A DNA stretch of 7,935 nt from the NCBI GenBank assembly GCA_021841795.1, contig JAKCDN010000135.1, positions 1 through 7,935 on the forward strand, given 5' to 3'. The position numbers and the translations under genes are program-made. Positions 6,512 through 7,935 of this stretch are shown here, piece by piece. Below the pieces are notes generated by a model. That model was given only the letters and a program-made list of their open reading frames with translations. It was not told where the DNA came from and ran no database searches. How positions within the stretch are numbered: position 1 is the stretch's first letter; every line of letters begins with the position of its first letter. Origin of the DNA: Acidobacteriota bacterium. GTDB taxonomy: Bacteria; Acidobacteriota; Terriglobia; Terriglobales; Acidobacteriaceae.

Positions 6512-6515
6512 CCTC
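6512..6515 (-). promoter_or_regulatory. Ribosome binding site of the short-chain dehydrogenase
   Basis: GAGG on the minus strand, 5 bases before ATG 6506, supports that start. Confidence 0.5.
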
Positions 6516-6519
6516 GATT

Positions 6520-6532
6520 GCGCACCGTGCGC
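6520..6532. promoter_or_regulatory. GCGCAC-C-GTGCGC inverted repeat in the divergent region
   Basis: A 6+1+6 perfect inverted repeat (6520-6525 and 6527-6532) sits 14 bases before the dehydrogenase ATG, between two divergent acyl-CoA metabolism genes. It could be an operator for a TetR/FadR-type regulator. Such GC-only dyads also arise by chance in GC-rich DNA. Confidence 0.3.
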
Positions 6533-6549
6533 CGTCCAATCACGCAGCA

Positions 6550-6579
6550 TATCATTTTGCATGGCGGTGTGTGATGATA
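6550..6579. promoter_or_regulatory. AT-rich divergent promoter region with TATCAT/ATGATA dyad
   Basis: This is the only AT-rich stretch between the divergent genes. TATCAT (6550-6555) and ATGATA (6574-6579) are reverse complements 18 bases apart. On the plus strand TG-T-GATGAT (6570-6578) resembles an extended -10 for the acyl-CoA dehydrogenase. On the minus strand TG-A-TATGCT (6546-6554) resembles one for the short-chain dehydrogenase. Neither has a good -35. Confidence 0.28.
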
Positions 6580-6589
6580 CGGAGCGGAC

Positions 6590-6595
6590 GGGAGG
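6590..6595 (+). promoter_or_regulatory. Ribosome binding site of the acyl-CoA dehydrogenase
   Basis: GGGAGG ends 9 bases before GTG 6605 and supports use of this non-ATG start. Confidence 0.65.
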
Positions 6596-6604
6596 AAAAC
6601 GGCG

Positions 6605-7762
6605 GTGAGTATTGAATCGGCCGGAGCGCCGGTAACGCAACTGAGTGAAGACGAGAAGATGTTCGCCGATGCGGTGCGCGCCTTTGCGCGCGACGAAGTG
6701 GCGCCGCTGGCGCGCCGCATGGACGAGGAGCAGCGCATGGACGCAGCCCTCATTGAAAAGATGTTCGCGCTGGGGCTGATGGGAATTGAAATTCCGGAGA
6801 CCTACGGCGGCAGCGGCGGCTCGTTCTTCGACGCGGTGCTCGCGGTGGAGCTGCTCTCGGCAGTCGATCCGGCGGTGGCGCTCATTGTGGATGTGCATAA
6901 CACGCTGGTGGCGAGCTCCATCATGCGATGGGGAAGCGAGGAGCAAAGGCGCAGTTACCTGCCGCGGCTGGCGGCAGACACGGTGGGGGCTTACGCGCTG
7001 AGCGAAGCGGGATCAGGCTCCGACGCTTTCGCGCTGGAGACACGCGCGGAGAAGCGGGGCAACGACTACCTGCTCACCGGACGCAAGCTCTGGATCAGCA
7101 ACGCGAAAGAAGCCGGGCTCTTTGTCGTTTTCGCCACCGTTGATGCCGACGCGGGCTACAAAGGCATTACAGCATTCCTGGTGGAAAAGGGCGCCGCCGG
7201 GTTGACCGTGGGCCGCAAGGAAGACAAGCTCGGCATTCGCGCCTCGAGCACCTGCGAATTGATCCTTGAAGAGTGCGTGGCGCCTGCGTCGCGGGTGCTG
7301 GGCGCCGTCGGGCAGGGATACAAGGTGGCAATCGAGACGTTGAACGAAGGCCGCATCGGCATTGGAGCGCAGATGCTGGGCTTGGCCGAAGGCGCGTGGA
7401 GCCACGCCGTAAAGCACGCCAGGGAGCGTAGGCAGTTCGGCAAAGCGCTGGTGGAGTTCCAGGCCATGCAGTTTCAGCTAGCGGAGCTGGCCACGGAGAT
7501 TGAGGCGGCGCGGCTGATGGTTTACAACGCAGCACGGCTGAAAGATGCGCGGTGCGAGTTCCGCAAGGAAGCCGCGATGGCCAAGTACATTGCATCGCAG
7601 ACCGCGGAGCGCGTGGCCAGCCGGGCCGTGGAGGTGCTGGGCGGGTCAGGGTTCGTCAAGGACTCGCCCGTTGAAAAGTTCTATCGCGACGCCAAGATTG
7701 GAAGCATTTACGAAGGCACTTCGTTTATGCAACTGACGGCGATTGCAAAGATCGTCCTTTAA
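6605..7762 (+). CDS. Acyl-CoA dehydrogenase, short/branched-chain type
   Basis: A 385-residue FAD enzyme that introduces the alpha-beta double bond into acyl-CoA and passes electrons to ETF. The layout is the standard one: N-terminal helical domain (about 12-125), beta domain (126-235) with the flavin/substrate motif YALSEAGSGSDA (130-141) and KLWISNA (161-167), and C-terminal helical domain (236-385). KLGIRASSTCEL (208-219), LNEGRIGIGAQMLG (246-259) and RERRQFGK (273-280) are family motifs. The catalytic base is E370 in IYEGTS, the position used by short-chain, medium-chain and short/branched-chain enzymes; isovaleryl- and long-chain enzymes place it elsewhere. The ending MQLTAIAKIVL resembles the short/branched-chain (ACADSB) group. 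GTG 6605 has a clear SD. The gene is divergent from the dehydrogenase/thiolase pair and would make the substrate of an enoyl-CoA hydratase missing from the window. Chain-length specificity is inferred from resemblance only. Confidence 0.95.
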   Translation: MSIESAGAPVTQLSEDEKMFADAVRAFARDEVAPLARRMDEEQRMDAALIEKMFALGLMGIEIPETYGGSGGSFFDAVLAVELLSAVDPAVALIVDVHNTLVASSIMRWGSEEQRRSYLPRLAADTVGAYALSEAGSGSDAFALETRAEKRGNDYLLTGRKLWISNAKEAGLFVVFATVDADAGYKGITAFLVEKGAAGLTVGRKEDKLGIRASSTCELILEECVAPASRVLGAVGQGYKVAIETLNEGRIGIGAQMLGLAEGAWSHAVKHARERRQFGKALVEFQAMQFQLAELATEIEAARLMVYNAARLKDARCEFRKEAAMAKYIASQTAERVASRAVEVLGGSGFVKDSPVEKFYRDAKIGSIYEGTSFMQLTAIAKIVL

Positions 7763-7935
7763 AGAGTGGAGAGCCTGCGCGTTGTCCGCCGTTCTGATTG
7801 CGCGCATCTCTGCGCTCAGCGAGAAGAAACGCCTACGCTCCAGAACGCGATGGGCTCCAGTCGCTTTCCGAACGGAAATGGCGAAGGAAGAATCCGCAGC
7901 GGTTGGGCGCTCGATCGCCGCGGGAAAATCCCGGA
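7763..7935. other. Tail without a confident gene; possible minus-strand C-terminus
   Basis: The minus strand is open from the window edge to TGA at 7816-7818 (39 codons, including PSPFPFGKRLEPIAFWS), so it could be the end of a gene entering from the right. Third-codon-position GC is weak and I do not recognise the peptide. Two small dyads lie here: TTTCCG-AA-CGGAAA (7865-7878) and CGGGA-AAA-TCCCG (7921-7933). Neither is followed by a T-run on the visible sequence. Confidence 0.2.

Noticed and set aside
5682..6608. Plus-strand frame of 308 codons opposite the short-chain dehydrogenase
   Set aside because: It covers the opposite strand of a clear SDR gene, has low-complexity Arg-rich translation and no known motif.
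1..7935. CRISPR array, insertion sequence, prophage, toxin-antitoxin or tRNA genes
   Set aside because: No regularly spaced repeats, transposase motifs, terminal inverted repeats with target duplications, phage genes or tRNA-like cloverleaf were found by reading. The window is almost fully occupied by housekeeping and metabolic genes.

Overview
The window looks like ordinary chromosomal DNA from a GC-rich Gram-negative bacterium, most likely an Acidobacteriota member of the Terriglobia type. An lpxC gene implies lipid A. A secreted FKBP with an Asp-Gly-Lys-Pro insertion and the C-terminal end of a particular amidase family also fit that group. The taxonomic guess rests on remembered family resemblance, not a search.

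Layout. Left block (+): the C-terminal end of an amidase (2-325), then an orphan OppF/DppF-type ABC ATPase (421-1284) whose start has no Shine-Dalgarno (SD) sequence and may be leaderless. Next (-): an M20 zinc carboxypeptidase (2118-3287) followed by a secreted FKBP-type prolyl isomerase (1290-2048). The isomerase converges on the ATPase gene with only 5 bases between the stop codons. A 210-base divergent region (3288-3497) separates the peptidase from lpxC (3498-4436, +). It carries a clean 8+2+8 palindrome and a plausible lpxC promoter.

Right block: a fatty-acyl/branched-chain acyl-CoA degradation cluster. On the minus strand an HSD10-like short-chain 3-hydroxyacyl-CoA dehydrogenase (5739-6506) precedes a thiolase (4510-5700). 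Divergently, across 98 bases, lies an acyl-CoA dehydrogenase (6605-7762, +) that resembles short/branched-chain enzymes. Together they supply the dehydrogenation, 3-hydroxyacyl oxidation and thiolysis steps of beta-oxidation. The same three enzyme types, plus an enoyl-CoA hydratase not present here, make up the lower isoleucine pathway. The last 173 bases hold no confident gene.

I found no mobile element, CRISPR array, tRNA, rRNA or novel defence-like system. Every sizeable gene belongs to a known family and has its key residues. The points most worth a second look are the lpxC-upstream palindrome, the possible isoleucine-type gene set, and several start-site and gene-overlap details.
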